DNA of 64,000 nucleotides. It comes from Atlantibacter subterraneus. Its GTDB lineage: Bacteria > Pseudomonadota > Gammaproteobacteria > Enterobacterales > Enterobacteriaceae. Position numbers and translations under genes: made by a program. This document shows, piece after piece, positions 26,688 through 36,352 of this stretch. Each line of letters opens with the position of its first letter. Position 1 is the first letter of the stretch. Location: the NCBI RefSeq assembly GCF_027853245.1, contig NZ_JAPTZM010000001.1; one strand, 5' to 3'. Under the pieces are notes generated by a model that was given only the letters and a program-made list of their open reading frames with translations, had not been told where the DNA came from and ran no database searches.

Positions 26688-28805
26688 ATGACTATTTTTC
26701 GCGCGTTTCTCCCTCTGCCGGTAGTATTACTACCCGCAATTTTTTCCCCCCTGACGGCCCTTGCCGCAGAAAATGAACAAACGATGGTGGTCACCGCCTC
26801 CCCTGGCCCGGTCTCTGAACTGGATACGCCGGCGGCGGTCAGCGTGGTGACGGGTGACGATCTGCGCCACGCCGCGCCGCAGATCAACCTGTCGGAAAAC
26901 CTCGGCAGCGTGCCGGGGTTACAGATCCAAAACCGCCAGAACTACGCGCAGGATTTGCAACTGTCGATTCGCGGCTTTGGCTCCCGCTCAACTTACGGCG
27001 TGCGCGGCATTCGCCTGTACGTGGACGGCATCCCGGCCACCATGCCGGACGGTCAGGGCCAGACCTCAAACATCGATTTAAACAGCGTGGCGAGCGTGGA
27101 AGTGCTGCGTGGGCCGTTTTCCGCACTGTATGGCAACGCCTCCGGCGGCGTGATTGAAGTGAAAACCGAAACCGGCGAAGCGCCGCCGACGCTGGAAGCC
27201 AGCAGCTATTACGGCAGTTTCGGCACCTGGCGCTACGGCCTGAAAGCCAGCGGCGCGGTGGGCGACGGCACTCAACCGGGCGACGTCAACTACACCGTCT
27301 CCTCGACCCGCTTCACCACCCACGGCTACCGCGATCACAGCGGCGCGCGTAAAAACCTCGCCAATGCCAAACTGGGCGTGCGGGTTGACGACGCCAGCAC
27401 CCTGACTCTGTTGCTGAACAGCGTGGATATTCGCGCCAACGATCCTGGCGGGCTGTCATACAGCGAATGGCGGGAAAACCCGCGCCAGTCGCCGCGCGGC
27501 GATCAGTACAATACCCGCAAATCCATTAAGCAGACCCAGGCGGGCCTTAATTATCAGCGGGCGATGAGCGCCAGCGACGATCTCAGCGTCACGGCCTACG
27601 CGGGCGAGCGGGAAACCACGCAGTACCAGTCGATCCCCATGGGGCCGCAGTTAAATCCGACCCATCCTGGCGGCGTGATCCAGCTTAACCGCCACTATCA
27701 GGGCATCGACAGCCGCTGGACCCACCGCGACGCGCTGTGGACGCTGCCGGTCAACGTCACCCTGGGACTTAACTACGAAAACATGAGCGAGAAGCGCAAA
27801 GGCTACGAAAACTTCGTGCTGGAGAATGGCGCGCCGGTGTATGGCGAAAAAGGCGCAACCCGACGCGACGAGCGCAACCTGATGTGGAATCTCGATCCCT
27901 ATTTGCAGTCGAGCTGGCAGTTGACCGACCAACTGACGCTGGATGCCGGGGTGCGCTACAGCTCGATCTGGTTTGACGCCAACGACCATTACATCACCGC
28001 CGCCAACGGCGATGACAGCGGCGACGCCAGCTACCACAAATGGCTACCCGCAGGGGCGCTCAAGTATAGCGTCACCGACGCCTGGAACGTCTATCTGTCA
28101 GCGGGCCGCGGCTTCGAAACGCCGACCATCAACGAGCTCTCCTACCGCTCCGGCGGGCAGAACGGGCTGAATCTGGCGCTGAAACCCTCCACCAGCGATA
28201 CCGTGGAACTGGGCAGCAAAACCCGCATCGGCAACGGGCTGTTCAGCGCCGCACTGTTCCAGACCGATACCGATAATGAGATCGTGGTGGATGCCAGCAG
28301 CGGCGGGCGCACCACGTATAAAAACGCCGGAAAAACCCGTCGCCAGGGGCTGGAACTGGCCCTCGATCAGCAGTTCGCTTACGACTGGAAGCTGAAAATG
28401 GCCTGGACCTGGCTGGACGCCACCTACCGCAGCAACGCCTGCGGCGCGACGGACTGCAATGGCAACCGGATGCCGGGCATCGCGCGAAATATGGGTTACG
28501 CGTCGTTCGGCTATCAACCGGAACAGGGCTGGTACGCGGGCGCAGACGTGCGCTATATGGGCGATATCATGGCGGATGACGAGAACAGCGCCAAAGCGCC
28601 CTCGTACACCGTCGCTGGCCTGAATACCGGGTATAAATTCCTGTATCAGCGCTGGGCGCTGGATCTGTTTGGCCGGGTAGATAACCTGTTTGATAAAAGC
28701 TATGTCGGCTCGGTGATCGTCAACGAGAGCAACGGGCGCTACTACGAGCCCGCGCCGGGCAGGAATTATGGCGTGGGGATGGCGGTAAGCTATCGGTTCG
28801 ATTAA
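26688..28805 (+). CDS. yncD: TonB-dependent outer-membrane receptor YncD (PqqU)
   Basis: A 705-residue TonB-dependent receptor close to E. coli YncD (700). A signal peptide covers about the first 27 residues (ends TALAAEN). A TonB box-like MVVTAS follows. The plug domain contains LSIRGFGSRSTYGVRGIRLY and SVEVLRGPFSALYGNASGG. The 22-stranded barrel ends in the typical C-terminal aromatic pattern (GVGMAVSYRFD). E. coli YncD has been shown to import pyrroloquinoline quinone and was renamed PqqU, so PQQ uptake is the likely role. It is divergent from yncE across a Fur box. Confidence 0.93.
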   Translation: MTIFRAFLPLPVVLLPAIFSPLTALAAENEQTMVVTASPGPVSELDTPAAVSVVTGDDLRHAAPQINLSENLGSVPGLQIQNRQNYAQDLQLSIRGFGSRSTYGVRGIRLYVDGIPATMPDGQGQTSNIDLNSVASVEVLRGPFSALYGNASGGVIEVKTETGEAPPTLEASSYYGSFGTWRYGLKASGAVGDGTQPGDVNYTVSSTRFTTHGYRDHSGARKNLANAKLGVRVDDASTLTLLLNSVDIRANDPGGLSYSEWRENPRQSPRGDQYNTRKSIKQTQAGLNYQRAMSASDDLSVTAYAGERETTQYQSIPMGPQLNPTHPGGVIQLNRHYQGIDSRWTHRDALWTLPVNVTLGLNYENMSEKRKGYENFVLENGAPVYGEKGATRRDERNLMWNLDPYLQSSWQLTDQLTLDAGVRYSSIWFDANDHYITAANGDDSGDASYHKWLPAGALKYSVTDAWNVYLSAGRGFETPTINELSYRSGGQNGLNLALKPSTSDTVELGSKTRIGNGLFSAALFQTDTDNEIVVDASSGGRTTYKNAGKTRRQGLELALDQQFAYDWKLKMAWTWLDATYRSNACGATDCNGNRMPGIARNMGYASFGYQPEQGWYAGADVRYMGDIMADDENSAKAPSYTVAGLNTGYKFLYQRWALDLFGRVDNLFDKSYVGSVIVNESNGRYYEPAPGRNYGVGMAVSYRFD

Positions 28806-28812
28806 TAAAAAA

Positions 28813-28861
28813 ATGGCCCTTAACCTGGAAGCCTGTTTACAAGCTCACCGGCAAGGGCCAT
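28813..28861 (-). terminator. Long-loop inverted repeat ending the small gene
   Basis: ATGGCCCTT at 28813-28821 and AAGGGCCAT at 28853-28861 pair over nine bases with a 31-base loop. On the minus strand it is followed by six or more T, so it terminates transcription of the small gene at 28918-29091; it also lies just past the yncD stop. Confidence 0.7.
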
Positions 28862-28917
28862 CAAAAAGCGCGCACAGTTCATTCCAGTAGCGCAAGCGTA
28901 TTGTGCGGCGAAACGCG

Positions 28918-29091
28918 TTACGGCTTGCGATACCAGGCAGGGTCGATATTGCCGAAATCAATGCCATACAGATGTCCGGTTGGGATAAAGGATTCCATCA
29001 CGCGCCCGCTATCGGGGGCGTGTTGTGCAACAGAGGCGGGAACAAAGGCGGCTTTCAGCGCGCGCCCGAGGCGGTTCAGAATGGTTTGCAT
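28918..29091 (-). CDS. 57-residue unrecognised small protein
   Basis: A short gene easily missed. The ATG complementary to 29089-29091 is preceded by GAGG at five-base spacing and the frame ends in TAA at 28918. The protein starts MQTILNRLGRALKAAFVPAS (an amphipathic basic helix) and ends with HLYGIDFGNIDPAWYRKP, a hydrophilic tail with a DPAWYR motif. It is neither a clear signal peptide nor a membrane segment. It has its own terminator at 28813-28861 and a hairpin with a T tract just upstream of its ribosome site. I do not recognise a named family, but the codon use and signals look real. Confidence 0.72.
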   Translation of the reverse strand: MQTILNRLGRALKAAFVPASVAQHAPDSGRVMESFIPTGHLYGIDFGNIDPAWYRKP

Positions 29092-29107
29092 ATGACCTCA
29101 CAGGAAA

Positions 29108-29138
29108 ACGGCGTTGACTGAACTCAGTAAAACGCCGT
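29108..29138 (-). promoter_or_regulatory. Terminator-like hairpin between GntR gene and small gene
   Basis: ACGGCGTT at 29108-29115 pairs with AACGCCGT at 29131-29138, and within the loop ACTGA pairs with TCAGT. On the minus strand a run of T follows at once, then the GAGG site of the small gene. It therefore looks like a terminator for the GntR gene through which read-through reaches the small gene, or an attenuator. Confidence 0.65.
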
Positions 29139-29188
29139 CTGCGCTGGAGGGGAACTAAAAAGGTTTTCTTTGGTTAGTTGAAAATTGG

Positions 29189-29857
29189 CTAACCCATCGA
29201 TTGATAGTAAAAACGGCCCACTAAATCATTCGCATCCTCAATCACCTGATGAACGGCGCGCACGCAGCGTTCAGCATCCCGTAATTCGAGAGAATCGATT
29301 AATTCGTGATAGTCATACTGGCATTGCTCAATTTCGGGCAGTTGTGGGTACAGGAAATTGAAACAGGGCCCAACCTGTACCCAAAGTTGCTCAATCAGAT
29401 TATTGAGCGTCGGCATTTGCGCCAGTTTATAGAGCTCAAAGCGGAAAATCCGGTTGGCCACCAGGGTTTGCTCCACTTCGCCACTCTGTTTCGCCTGGGC
29501 AAAATCTTCCCAGAGTTTACGTAACTTAATGACATCCTCTGCGGTCATTTTTTCCAGCGCTTTTTCGACAGCGAGCCCTTCCAGATTCTTACGAATCAGA
29601 TTTATTTCCCTGAAGCGCTCCTCGCTTATTTCCGGCACTAAAAAGGACTGGGCCGGCGTCGCGACTAACGCACCGGATGAAACCAGCCTTAACAAGGCTT
29701 CGCGCACCGGGGTAATACTGGTCCCCAGCTGTTCAGCGAGGTCTTTTGTGACAAGACGCGAACCAGGCTTCAAACTACCAATGATCAACGCATTCTTTAA
29801 TCTCACCTCCACTTGCGTGGTTAAACTCATTCGTTGCGCCCTTTCCAGATCAAGCAT
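29189..29857 (-). CDS. GntR/FadR-family regulator (McbR/YncC-like)
   Basis: A 222-residue regulator of the FadR subfamily of GntR. Residues ~15-75 are the winged HTH (IGSLKPGSRLVTKDLAEQLG, then SITPVREALLRLVSSGAL), and residues ~85-215 are the all-helical FCD ligand domain. It resembles E. coli McbR (YncC, 221 residues) in length and in the SITPVREALLRLVS core, and it lies next to yncD/yncE as mcbR does. E. coli McbR represses mcbA and affects biofilm; the identity here is moderate, so I leave out the symbol. Confidence 0.8.
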   Translation of the reverse strand: MLDLERAQRMSLTTQVEVRLKNALIIGSLKPGSRLVTKDLAEQLGTSITPVREALLRLVSSGALVATPAQSFLVPEISEERFREINLIRKNLEGLAVEKALEKMTAEDVIKLRKLWEDFAQAKQSGEVEQTLVANRIFRFELYKLAQMPTLNNLIEQLWVQVGPCFNFLYPQLPEIEQCQYDYHELIDSLELRDAERCVRAVHQVIEDANDLVGRFYYQSMG

Positions 29858-30004
29858 GGTATTTCCTGCCTCACTCTATGATGTCATTTTCCTGTTACTG
29901 CCCTTCAGGCACCATTTACTCAGGCCTGGGTAATTAATAGCCTTATAGTTTTCAGGTGCTCGTAAAGAAAATAGCGATATTTAGATAAGATGCCAGCAAA
30001 ATCG

Positions 30005-30589
30005 TTAAGAAATGCTAATTGAATTCTTGTTAAGAAGCACGACTAAATATACGCACAATGCATCACTTTCATTAATAAAGTGACAATCGTTAGGTGGGCC
30101 AAGCTCCAGGCAGTCGCCCTGATGCATTTCGTGGCGCACATCGCCCTCTAAAAACACCAGTTCGCCCTGCTGCAGCCAGATAAGCTGGCGGGTAAACGCA
30201 TACGCCGAGGCGGGCATGGGAATATCGCTACCGGCAGGCAGTTCGACCTGTACCAAATCGAGCGGGAAATCATTTTGCGGTGAAATATGGCGGCGCAAAT
30301 AACTGCTCTGCGGATCGCGCCACAGCGGTTGGTCCTCATAACGCAGCAACCGCCCGGCGGGTGCCTCGGCCCGGGCGATAAGCGTCGACATGCTGATGCC
30401 GAACGCGCCCGAAAGCCGCGCCAGCATGGTCGCCGTCGGGCTGCTCTCGCCGCGTTCGATTTTATGGATCATGGCGCGGGAAACCCCGGCACGCTGGGCC
30501 AAATCGCTTAACGACCAGCCGCGTGATTCGCGCTCGAGGCGGATTCTGCCACTGATCCGTTGATTTAATGTGTCGATTATATTATTCAT
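30005..30589 (-). CDS. XRE-family HTH regulator with cupin domain
   Basis: A 194-residue regulator. Residues ~15-70 form an XRE/Cro helix-turn-helix (RESRGWSLSDLAQRAGVSRA, IHKIERGESSPTATMLARLS). Residues ~105-185 form a cupin sensor (LIWLQQGELVFLEGDVRHEM, HQGDCLELGPPNDCHF). It differs from SutR (YdcN) of the same E. coli neighbourhood. It is divergent from mnaT with only 39 bases between, so it very likely controls the mnaT-ydcZ pair and itself. Confidence 0.85.
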   Translation of the reverse strand: MNNIIDTLNQRISGRIRLERESRGWSLSDLAQRAGVSRAMIHKIERGESSPTATMLARLSGAFGISMSTLIARAEAPAGRLLRYEDQPLWRDPQSSYLRRHISPQNDFPLDLVQVELPAGSDIPMPASAYAFTRQLIWLQQGELVFLEGDVRHEMHQGDCLELGPPNDCHFINESDALCVYLVVLLNKNSISIS

Positions 30590-30628
30590 AGCGTACCAAT
30601 ATAGTGAACACCCCTCTGAGGTTCAACC

Positions 30629-31147
30629 ATGAAGATTCGCCGCGCCCGCGCAGAAGACTGTGAAGCCATTGCCGGTATTTACAACTACGCCGTTTTACAT
30701 ACTGCGGCTATCTGGAATGACCGCACGGTGGATACTGAAAACCGCCTCGCCTGGTTCTATCAGCGCGGCAACGCGGGCTACCCGGTGCTGGTAGCTGAAG
30801 AGAACGGCATGATTATCGGCTACGCCTCGTTTGGCGACTGGCGAGCGTTTGAAGGCTTTCGCCACACGGTAGAGCATTCGGTGTATGTCCATCCGGATCA
30901 TCACGGAAAAGGCATCGGCAAAGCCCTGATGCTGGCGCTGATTGACGAGGCGCGCGCCTGCCATAAGCACGTGATGGTAGCGGGAATCGAATCAGAAAAC
31001 GCGGCGTCCATCGCGCTGCATCATAAGCTGGGCTTTACTATTAGCGCAAAAATGCCCCAGGTCGGTACCAAGTTCGGGCGCTGGCTGGATCTGACCTTTA
31101 TGCAGCTCCAGCTCGACGACCGCAACGAGCCGGATCTCCCGGCATGA
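30629..31147 (+). CDS. mnaT: L-amino acid N-acyltransferase MnaT (YncA)
   Basis: A 172-residue GNAT-family acetyltransferase, equal in length to E. coli MnaT. The acetyl-CoA-binding motif A appears as VHPDHHGKGIGKALMLALID. E. coli MnaT acetylates L-methionine, methionine sulfoximine and methionine sulfone, and related proteins give phosphinothricin resistance. It overlaps ydcZ by four bases (ATGA), so the two are translationally coupled as in E. coli. Confidence 0.92.
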   Translation: MKIRRARAEDCEAIAGIYNYAVLHTAAIWNDRTVDTENRLAWFYQRGNAGYPVLVAEENGMIIGYASFGDWRAFEGFRHTVEHSVYVHPDHHGKGIGKALMLALIDEARACHKHVMVAGIESENAASIALHHKLGFTISAKMPQVGTKFGRWLDLTFMQLQLDDRNEPDLPA

Positions 31148-31593
31148 ACAGTTCCCTGACCCTGCTGTTTTTAACCGCCGCAGGGATCGGCCTGGTGGTG
31201 CAGAACACCATTATGGTGCGCATTACCCAGTCCGCCTCGACGATCCTGATCGCCATGCTGCTGAACTCGCTGGTGGGGATTGTGCTGTTTACCGGCATTC
31301 TGCTGGCGCGCAACGGCCTCGCCGGGGTGCAGGAGCTGTTCGCCACCGTGCGCTGGTGGACGTTAATCCCCGGCCTGCTGGGTTCGTTTTTCGTGTTCGC
31401 CAGTATTACCGGTTATCAGAACGTCGGTGCGGCCACCACCATTGCGGTGCTGGTCGCCAGCCAGTTAATCGGCGGGCTGGTGATGGATATCGCCCGCAGC
31501 CACGGCGTGCCGCTGCGGGCGATGATTGGGCCAGCCATCGGCGCGGTGCTGCTGGTGATCGGCGCCTGGCTGGTGGCAAGAAGGCAGTTTTAG
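31144..31593 (+). CDS. ydcZ: Inner-membrane protein YdcZ (DMT-type, DUF606)
   Basis: A 149-residue integral membrane protein of the DUF606 (DMT_YdcZ) family with five hydrophobic helices, the same length as E. coli YdcZ. It is half the size of full DMT transporters and may act as a dimer. The start overlaps mnaT by four bases, and the stop overlaps the ydcY stop on the other strand. A role in exporting a compound related to MnaT's substrate is inferred. Confidence 0.9.
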   Translation: MNSSLTLLFLTAAGIGLVVQNTIMVRITQSASTILIAMLLNSLVGIVLFTGILLARNGLAGVQELFATVRWWTLIPGLLGSFFVFASITGYQNVGAATTIAVLVASQLIGGLVMDIARSHGVPLRAMIGPAIGAVLLVIGAWLVARRQF

Positions 31594-31835
31594 AGAATGG
31601 TCCCGCCGCGCGTCAACTGATCGAGACGCGCTTTTTCCGCCTGCTGACGCTCCTGCGCCTGATGATGCCCATGATGGGCGATGGCGGTGCGTAACCGCTG
31701 CTGCTGTTGATAGCGCTCCTCGCGGCTCAGCTCGCTATCGTCGCTCAGCGCAATCAGCAATTCATTCATTGGCGCTATCACGCTTTGCGCAATCGCCGCA
31801 TCGACGCGGCTTATCACTTCATCCAGATGAGACAT
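31590..31835 (-). CDS. ydcY: YdcY family small protein
   Basis: An 81-residue cytoplasmic protein (DUF2526) nearly identical in pattern to E. coli YdcY (77): MSHLDEVISRVDAAI at the start and QLTRGGTIL at the end. Function unknown. It converges on ydcZ with a four-base overlap of stop codons. Confidence 0.92.
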   Translation of the reverse strand: MSHLDEVISRVDAAIAQSVIAPMNELLIALSDDSELSREERYQQQQRLRTAIAHHGHHQAQERQQAEKARLDQLTRGGTIL

Positions 31836-32013
31836 CGCCCCTCCTTATGTGGTTTTGCTAAATCTTAGCGCGCCCGCACAGTACAAACCAGGCCATTTAC
31901 CTCAGGCGTTTCAATGCCCCGATAATTCATAGGTTTTCGCTTTTCTTCTGCCGTTTGCTTGCCGCCGGGCGCGGTAAAGTAGACAAGTAAAAGAAGATGG
32001 GCAGGAACAACAC

Positions 32014-33360
32014 GTGGCAAAAACTCTCTTACGCAGCGGAAATCTGGATGACTTCCAGGCTGTCGGCGATAACGGGCAATCCGTTTTTGACTCTGCGCTG
32101 CAAATTCGTGAAACCCTGCGCCTGCGCAAGCAGCCGCTGGTGGATTATCTCGCTATTCCGCAGCGTAACGACGACGGCGATCGCGTGGACTGGTATGCGC
32201 CGCTGGAAGGTAAAGCCACTTCCTGGCTGGCCGCCAGCGACGCCCAGCGTAAACAGGCGCGCCGCCTGCTGGAAAGCGCTCTCGCCAGCGCCAGCGCGTT
32301 AAGCCAGCGCTGCCGCCAGAGCGATAAAACCGCGCTGGCCCACTTTGGCGCGCTGCTGGAAAAAGCGCTCCAGTTCCCGGCAGCCAATCACGTCTGGCTG
32401 GTCGACGGCAAACCGGTGGTCACTTTCTGGGGCTTCGTCAGTATTAATGAAGGCTTGCGTGACGATATTCTGGCCTGCCTGAATGACGTGGAGCCCGCGC
32501 CGCCGGTGATTGAAACCCTGCCTGCCGAAGAGCCTGAAGCGCCGATGGTTAAACCCCAGTTGAGCGAACCCGACGCGCCGCTACTGATGCCCACGCCCGA
32601 GCCAACTGCGATGCCGGTTATCGCACCCGTCAGTGAACCGGCCCCGCAGGTTCAACCTGCCCCCGCCGCGCCTGCGCCAACCCGCCGGAAATCCGTCTGG
32701 CTGCTGCCGGTTGCCGCCGCGGTGATTGCCGCCATTGCGGGCCCGGTGCTGTGGACCAGCCTGCAAAACCCGAGCGCGCCTGCCGTTGCCGCCGCGCCAA
32801 AAGCGGTTGAAGACAAAATCGCCGCTGTGCGTGCGCTGGAAAACCCAACGCCGGTAGAGGCGGAAATTAAACCCGCGCCGGTGGTTGAAGCCCCGCCGCT
32901 GCCGCTGGTGCAGGCGAGTATTTCGCAGCCAGAACCGGTGGTGACGCCGCCTGCCCCTGCGCAACCAGAAGACACCCGCAACGCCATGCTGATGGACGCC
33001 GATCAGGTCAAAATCGGTTCGACCCGCTTCCTGAACGGCAGCTGGCGGGTTCAGGTGGAATCCCGCGATCCCATCACCGGCAAGCCGCCGTCGCTGCGTT
33101 ACGACATCAAAAACAACAAAGGCAGCGTGCGCGTCACCCACGGCGACAATATCGTCTGCCGTGGCGAGGTGTTCTCCGGCCTGCACAGCAGCGGTGAGCT
33201 GATGATCAAAACCCGCGGCAACGCGCGTTGCACCGACGGCTCGCGCTTCCCGCTGCCGGAAATCACCTGTAAATCGGGAGAGGGCAACGTCGCTCAGTGT
33301 ACGGCACGTTATGACCAGAACACCCTGCTTCCCCTGACGTTTAAGAAAGCGAGCGCCTGA
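32014..33360 (+). CDS. srfA: SrfA-like virulence factor
   Basis: A 448-residue protein that starts at GTG 32014 (AGGA eight bases upstream). Residues 1-~160 are a conserved N-terminal domain (SALQIRETLRLRKQPLVDYL). Residues ~165-225 are rich in proline, alanine and glutamate. One membrane segment is at ~227-250 (SVWLLPVAAAVIAAIAGPVL). A second Pro/Ala-rich linker leads to a C-terminal domain (~325-448) with four cysteines (CRGEVF, ARCTDG, ITCKSG, AQCTAR). This topology suggests a bitopic inner-membrane protein with a folded periplasmic end. It is the first gene of srfABC, known from Salmonella as an SsrB-regulated locus whose mechanism is still unclear. Confidence 0.85.
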   Translation: MAKTLLRSGNLDDFQAVGDNGQSVFDSALQIRETLRLRKQPLVDYLAIPQRNDDGDRVDWYAPLEGKATSWLAASDAQRKQARRLLESALASASALSQRCRQSDKTALAHFGALLEKALQFPAANHVWLVDGKPVVTFWGFVSINEGLRDDILACLNDVEPAPPVIETLPAEEPEAPMVKPQLSEPDAPLLMPTPEPTAMPVIAPVSEPAPQVQPAPAAPAPTRRKSVWLLPVAAAVIAAIAGPVLWTSLQNPSAPAVAAAPKAVEDKIAAVRALENPTPVEAEIKPAPVVEAPPLPLVQASISQPEPVVTPPAPAQPEDTRNAMLMDADQVKIGSTRFLNGSWRVQVESRDPITGKPPSLRYDIKNNKGSVRVTHGDNIVCRGEVFSGLHSSGELMIKTRGNARCTDGSRFPLPEITCKSGEGNVAQCTARYDQNTLLPLTFKKASA

Positions 33361-33364
33361 TCCT

Positions 33365-36352
33365 ATGCTGGCAAACCTGTGCGATTACCAACAGAACGTA
33401 GCCCTGATTGAAAACAGCGGCGTGCAGTTCCTCGATTTCGGCCTGACGCCGCAAGAGCCGCTGCACGGCGGCCGATTTGTGCGTAAAACCGCTAACGGCC
33501 CGCTGCTGCGCCTCGACTACCTGGCCGCCAGCGATAAATACGCGCTCCCTGCCCGCGACGGCGGCGTGGCGGAAGTGGTAAAACCGGAAAGCGCCCATCT
33601 GCTGAGCTATTCGCTGAGCGTGCTGGACGGCGTCTGGCTGCCGGTGCCGGTGCTGCGTTTCAATCCGCCGCGCACCTTCACAACCGGGCCGGATAACTGG
33701 GCGCGAGTGCAAATCCGCCGTCTGGATGAGCCGGACAGCGCCGGAAACACCCACCGCGTGACCTTCGCGTTCGACACCCATCTCAGCGACGAGGACACCG
33801 CCTCGCTGCTGGCCCCTTCCCGGTATGACGTGCGCAACGGCAGCCGTTTCGCCCTCGCCTGGCGCGATGACGAAGTGGGCGATTTTCTCGATCACACCTG
33901 GGTTGACGGCTGGCTGCGGGAGAGTTTTACCCACTACCTCGCCACCCGTGAAAGCCGCACCCAGGGCGACAGCGCCAGAGCGCTAAAAAACTTTGAATAC
34001 CAGGCACACTGGCTGAACCTGCTGACCATGCTGGGCGAACAGTTACAGGTGCCGGAGATTAAAATCGTCACCGAAACCCTGGGCACTGCCGCCATTGATG
34101 TCGATTTGATTCTTGATGTCGGCAACACCCACACCTGCGGCGTGATCATCGAAGATCACGGTGAAGCCAACGACGGGCTGCGCCAGACCATGGAGCTTCA
34201 GGTGCGTTCGCTAAGCGAACCGCAGTTTCTTAACTCGCCGCTGTTTACCAGCCGCCTTGAGTTCTCTCAGGCCCGCTTCGGCAAACAGCATTTCTCGGTG
34301 GAAAGCGGCCGCGACGACGCCTTTGTCTGGCCGTCTATCGTGCGCGTCGGCGATGAAGCCCGCAAGCTCGCCACCGAGCGGCTGGGCAGCGAGGGCCACA
34401 GCGGTATCTCCAGCCCGCGCCGCTACTTATGGGACGAGACCCCATCCAGCCAGGCGTGGCGCTTTAGCCTGCTGACGCCGAAAACCCAGCGCGAACCGCT
34501 GGCAACCGCCTGGCCGCTGATGAACCTGATGAACGACGACGGCGAACCGCTGTGGAAACTGCCCGCCGACGAACGCCTGCCGGTGTTCTCGCCGCAGTAC
34601 AGCCGCAGTTCGCTGATGACCCAGATGCTGTGCGAACTGCTGGCTCAGGCGCTGGTGCAGATCAACAGCGTCGCCAGCCGCCAGCGTATGGGCTTCAGCA
34701 ATTCGCCGCGCCATCTGCGCAACCTGATCCTCACCCTGCCGTCCGCCATGCCGGGCCAGGAGCGGGAGATCTTTCGCCGCCGGATGCAGGAAGCCATCGC
34801 CCTGGTGTGGAAAGCGCTGGGCTGGCATCCGCAGGATGAAGACTTTGCCAGCGAGCAGGGCAAACGCCAGAGCCGCGTTCCGGTGCCGAATATCCATATG
34901 GAGTGGGATGAAGCCAGCTGCGGCCAGCTGGTGTGGCTGTATAACGAAGCCATGGTGCATTTTCGCGGCCAGACTGAAGCCTGTTTTAACAGCTTTGCCC
35001 GCAGCGACCGCCTGCCGGAACCGGGCGAAGCGCCGGGCCGCACCCTGCGCGTCGCCTCGATTGACATCGGCGGCGGCACGACCGATATGGCGATTACCCG
35101 CTACAGCCTCGACGACGGCATCGGTAGCAACGTCAAAATTTCCCCAACGCTGCTGTTCCGCGAAGGGTTTAAAGTCGCAGGCGACGATCTGCTGCTGGAT
35201 ATCATTCAGCGCTGCGTGCTGCCTGCGCTACAGGCCGACCTGCAAAAAGCGGGCGTGGCGGATGCCGCCGCGCTGCTGGGGTCGCTGTTCGGCGATTCCG
35301 GACGCATGGACACCCAGGCCATTCTGCGCCAGCAAACCACCCTGCAACTGCTGATGCCGCTGGGCCACGCGATATTGCAGGCCTGGGAGCAAAGCGATCC
35401 GGCGGATGAACTGGCGGGTTTGTACGCCAGCGTCGGCGATCTGCTGAGCAAGCGCCCGAGCGTTAACGTCCTGAACTATCTGAATCAGGCGATCGCCCTG
35501 GCGCTGCCCGCCGACGCCAGCGGTTACGACCTGTTCGCCGCGCCGCTGCAAATCCGCTTCAGCGAACTCCAGGAGCAGATTTTTGCCGGTAAATTCTCAC
35601 TGTGCGCCCCGCTGCACGCGCTGTGCGAAGTGATTTCCCACTACCGCTGCGACGTGCTGCTGGTCACCGGGCGTCCGGGCTGTTTGCCGGGCGTCCAGGC
35701 GCTGATCCGCCATCTGCAACCAGTGCCGGTCAGCCGCATGGTGTGGCTGGAAAATTACGAAGTTCACGAGTGGTATCCGTTCAGCAAACAGGGCCGCGTC
35801 GGCAATCCGAAATCCACCGCCGCCGTTGGCGCGATGCTGTGCGCCCTCGCCCTGGATCTGCGCCTGCCGCGCTTTAACTTTAAGGCGGCGGACATCGGCG
35901 CGTATTCCACGGTGCGCTACCTCGGCGTACTGGACAACGAGGCCAATACGCTGCGCGATGAGAATATCTGGTATCGGGATATCGACCTCGATAACCCCGG
36001 CGAGAAACTCAACGCTAAGCTGCATTTCCCGCTGCGCGGCAACGTCACGCTCGGTTTTCGCCAGCTGGATAACGCCCGCTGGCCCGCCACGCCGCTGTAT
36101 ACCGTGGCGGTCAACTCCACTTCGCTGGCAAAAGCCATCGCCGGGGATGGCGTGCTCAACGTTCGCCTGGCGCTGCACGGCGAAAAATCGCGCCCGCCGG
36201 AAGGTTTTACCCTGGCGGAAGCCTGGCTTTCCGACGGCAGCAAAGTGCCGGTGGATCAACTGACCTTCAAACTGAATACCCTGGCGGACCGTCGCAGCAG
36301 CGGCAGCCACTACTGGATTGATAGCGGGAGTGTGTACCTCAAATGTCTGTAA
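33365..36352 (+). CDS. srfB: SrfB-like protein, actin/Hsp70-type ATPase fold
   Basis: A 995-residue cytoplasmic protein that begins four bases after srfA. Two motifs typical of the actin/Hsp70/StbA ATPase fold are present: LILDVGNTHTCG near residue 250 (phosphate 1) and ASIDIGGGTTDM near residue 565 (phosphate 2). LLVTGRPGCLPGVQALI near 765 resembles the adenosine-binding segment. It is the family-defining partner of SrfA and SrfC. The start has no perfect Shine-Dalgarno and translation may be coupled to srfA. Confidence 0.88.
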   Translation: MLANLCDYQQNVALIENSGVQFLDFGLTPQEPLHGGRFVRKTANGPLLRLDYLAASDKYALPARDGGVAEVVKPESAHLLSYSLSVLDGVWLPVPVLRFNPPRTFTTGPDNWARVQIRRLDEPDSAGNTHRVTFAFDTHLSDEDTASLLAPSRYDVRNGSRFALAWRDDEVGDFLDHTWVDGWLRESFTHYLATRESRTQGDSARALKNFEYQAHWLNLLTMLGEQLQVPEIKIVTETLGTAAIDVDLILDVGNTHTCGVIIEDHGEANDGLRQTMELQVRSLSEPQFLNSPLFTSRLEFSQARFGKQHFSVESGRDDAFVWPSIVRVGDEARKLATERLGSEGHSGISSPRRYLWDETPSSQAWRFSLLTPKTQREPLATAWPLMNLMNDDGEPLWKLPADERLPVFSPQYSRSSLMTQMLCELLAQALVQINSVASRQRMGFSNSPRHLRNLILTLPSAMPGQEREIFRRRMQEAIALVWKALGWHPQDEDFASEQGKRQSRVPVPNIHMEWDEASCGQLVWLYNEAMVHFRGQTEACFNSFARSDRLPEPGEAPGRTLRVASIDIGGGTTDMAITRYSLDDGIGSNVKISPTLLFREGFKVAGDDLLLDIIQRCVLPALQADLQKAGVADAAALLGSLFGDSGRMDTQAILRQQTTLQLLMPLGHAILQAWEQSDPADELAGLYASVGDLLSKRPSVNVLNYLNQAIALALPADASGYDLFAAPLQIRFSELQEQIFAGKFSLCAPLHALCEVISHYRCDVLLVTGRPGCLPGVQALIRHLQPVPVSRMVWLENYEVHEWYPFSKQGRVGNPKSTAAVGAMLCALALDLRLPRFNFKAADIGAYSTVRYLGVLDNEANTLRDENIWYRDIDLDNPGEKLNAKLHFPLRGNVTLGFRQLDNARWPATPLYTVAVNSTSLAKAIAGDGVLNVRLALHGEKSRPPEGFTLAEAWLSDGSKVPVDQLTFKLNTLADRRSSGSHYWIDSGSVYLKCL

